Source of the DNA: Segatella maculosa DSM 19339 = JCM 15638
GTDB taxonomy: Bacteria; Bacteroidota; Bacteroidia; Bacteroidales; Bacteroidaceae
Reading direction: 5' to 3'
NCBI RefSeq assembly: GCF_000382385.1
Contig: NZ_KB908319.1
Span: forward strand, 372,001-436,000
Length of the DNA stretch: 64,000 nucleotides
Part shown: positions 62,566 through 64,000 of the stretch, piece after piece
Numbering within the stretch: position 1 is the stretch's first letter
Layout of the letters: the number at the start of each line of letters is the position of its first letter
Program-made: the position numbers and the translations under genes
Notes under the pieces: model-generated
Told to the model about the DNA's origin: nothing
Databases searched by the model: none
The model's input: the letters and a program-made list of their open reading frames with translations, nothing else

Positions 62566-64000
62566 TCAGAAGTGAACGAAAGGCAATAGGCCTCCATTCG
62601 ACATCGTTTTCCATATAGCGAAAACTTGAATTCGATCATTTCCGCTACCGACAGTCAGCATACACCCTGCCGGTTGATATCTCCGATAGGTGGGTGCTCC
62701 GTCTACTTGTGTGCTGGTAGATATGAATGATTGGTCGAAACGGTTTCCTCCGGCCTGAATAATATAGTTATTCAACTTCTCTAAAGCATGGCCATCCGAG
62801 AAAGTCGGGTTGGCACTAAACCATGGGTTATTGGGGTTTGAACCTGTTGTCATTGTAAGATCTTTCGCCGTGAGTTTGAAGAATTCCATCAACTGTCCCC
62901 AACTTGGCAAGAACCATTTACCGACATTGGCACCCGTCACCGTCACGCCCGGGTTATAATGCCCGGCAACATAGAAGGCAGGGTATTTGGTTTGTTCGTC
63001 GCCGCGCACCTTCCCATCAAGGCTGCTGGCTGCATCCCATGTCCAATTGTAACCGTTCATGTCTGCCAAACCAGCATTAGGATTTGGATAACACACCTTA
63101 TTGTTCTGATAAGAATTACCACTACCGGCGGGAGGATTGTCTTGCTCCCAAATCACATTCGGCGTAAAGTTCAGTGCTGCAGCCAAGCCTTTACCCGAGG
63201 CCGTCTTTTCTGTTACAACAATACCGATAGGCGTGCGCGTTCCCTTCTCGGCCAATACGCCGCAGGTGCCGTCTTGAAACAGGTAGAGGGCAGGGGTGGG
63301 CTTGAGCTTTACTTGAATGGTGTAAGACTTGTTACGTTGTGTTTGGTTGAGCACATCTAAAAGGAGTTTTTTACCGGCAAGGTTTACATTGCCGTATGCT
63401 GTTCCACTGATGAAATTGAGTGTGAGGTCGTTACCGCGGACATCTGGGAGCAGGTATTCATATTCCGTCATAAAGGTATTGGCCTGCACAAACTTGCCGT
63501 CTGTGCCCACAGGATTCTTTTCCACATTCTTGGCTTCTGTGTCGATTTCTCCAAACGCATTAGCCGTGGACATTTCCGTATCTACAGTATAGATGAATGC
63601 GCTCGATTGCGCATATTCTGACGTGAGTTTGATGGTGGCATTCCGTATCTGTGGGGTATAGGCAACTATCTTAAAACGTATACGTGCTGTTTGATGCTTC
63701 ATAGTGAAAGATACTTTCATCTCATCGCCACTGACATTCACATGTTTGGTTACGCCGACCATGGTATTGTGCCCGGCAGAAAGAAAAAACTGCAGACTAC
63801 CATTGCCCATATTAGGAATTCCATCAACCGTACCGCAAACGAAAGTATAATTCCCGGGAGCGAGTGACAAATGGGGTGAAGTCGCATCGGGTATGAAGAC
63901 TTGGTCTTTTACAGTTCCCGTTATTGTTTCTCCCGCCTGCATCGAGGTTGCTTCATTTATCGCATAGATAAAATATCTGTCGTTGGATAAAGGTGCACGG
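62566..64000 (-). CDS. Fimbrillin family protein, N-terminus cut by window end
   Basis: The frame is open to base 64000, so at least 477 residues are present and the start lies outside. The N-terminal visible part (RYFIYAINEAT, LAPGNYTFVCGTVDG, VSFTMKHQTARIRFKI) matches the Mfa-like fimbrillin domain of Bacteroidales surface pili or lipoprotein anchors. The C-terminal third has GKWFLPSWGQLMEFF and a preceding WTWDAASSLDG, a pattern often found at the tip-associated end of such proteins. It is therefore probably a minor pilin or accessory surface adhesin. It is preceded downstream by no obvious terminator. Confidence 0.8.
   Translation of the reverse strand, partial: RAPLSNDRYFIYAINEATSMQAGETITGTVKDQVFIPDATSPHLSLAPGNYTFVCGTVDGIPNMGNGSLQFFLSAGHNTMVGVTKHVNVSGDEMKVSFTMKHQTARIRFKIVAYTPQIRNATIKLTSEYAQSSAFIYTVDTEMSTANAFGEIDTEAKNVEKNPVGTDGKFVQANTFMTEYEYLLPDVRGNDLTLNFISGTAYGNVNLAGKKLLLDVLNQTQRNKSYTIQVKLKPTPALYLFQDGTCGVLAEKGTRTPIGIVVTEKTASGKGLAAALNFTPNVIWEQDNPPAGSGNSYQNNKVCYPNPNAGLADMNGYNWTWDAASSLDGKVRGDEQTKYPAFYVAGHYNPGVTVTGANVGKWFLPSWGQLMEFFKLTAKDLTMTTGSNPNNPWFSANPTFSDGHALEKLNNYIIQAGGNRFDQSFISTSTQVDGAPTYRRYQPAGCMLTVGSGNDRIQVFAIWKTMSNGGLLPFVHF

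Overview
The window looks like part of a Bacteroidales chromosome, most likely Prevotella in the broad sense. Four things point there. Nearly every gene is preceded by the Bacteroidetes promoter form (TTTG or TTG, 19-21 bp, TAnnTTTG) rather than a Shine-Dalgarno site. Many exported proteins have a Gln right after the signal peptide. Family markers such as DUF4294, DUF3467, a fimbrillin and an S14 and L36 without zinc ligands are present. The str, S10, spc and alpha ribosomal operons are fused into one block. No database search was possible, so the genus is an inference.

Layout. 1-5.98 kb: the end of ispD overlapping recG, a secreted M23/LysM peptidase, then (minus) a DUF4294 protein and an M28 glutaminyl cyclase-like enzyme. 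6.2-7.8 kb: a glycerol-3-phosphate dehydrogenase. 14.7-8.0 kb (minus): a tightly overlapping seven-gene envelope operon running from a phosphoethanolamine transferase-like protein, through two acyltransferases, a UbiA-type polyprenyl-phosphate phosphoribosyltransferase, a HAD phosphatase and a GtrA protein, to an AraC regulator. 15.2-19.2 kb: tdk and an AI-2E/PerM transporter, tRNA-Lys, a membrane metallophosphoesterase and a nitroreductase. 19.9-24.3 kb: a uronate-type operon with a lone PTS EIIC, an exported KduI and an ExuT-like MFS, then an FMN-binding protein. 24.4-28.6 kb: a small outer-membrane barrel, an SDR, RlpA and a glycine-zipper lipoprotein, with two possible small-RNA units between them. 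28.9-41.4 kb: a TonB-dependent receptor followed by periplasmic glycan enzymes (TIM-barrel isomerase-like, GH3, GH78 rhamnosidase, GH35) and a membrane-bound AraC regulator; no SusD was seen. 42-60.4 kb (minus): the ribosomal block from rpsL to rplQ, containing fusA, secY, map, infA and rpoA. 60.7-61.5 kb: DUF3467 and two tiny membrane proteins. 62.6-64 kb: a fimbrillin-like gene cut by the window end.

The most unusual content lies between genes. Six intergenic arrays are built from degenerate units of exactly 22 bp (type CCATATT-N-AATATGGC). They usually sit beside palindromes of the type GTAGGGACGCAC/GTGCGTCCCTAC, which in three places form a ~91-bp inverted-repeat element. One ~285-bp composite of both is present twice (3.8 and 14.9 kb), and one 22-bp array sits inside the spc operon between rpsN and rpsH. 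No transposase is encoded in the window, so these resemble non-autonomous repeats whose mobilising or binding factor lies elsewhere.
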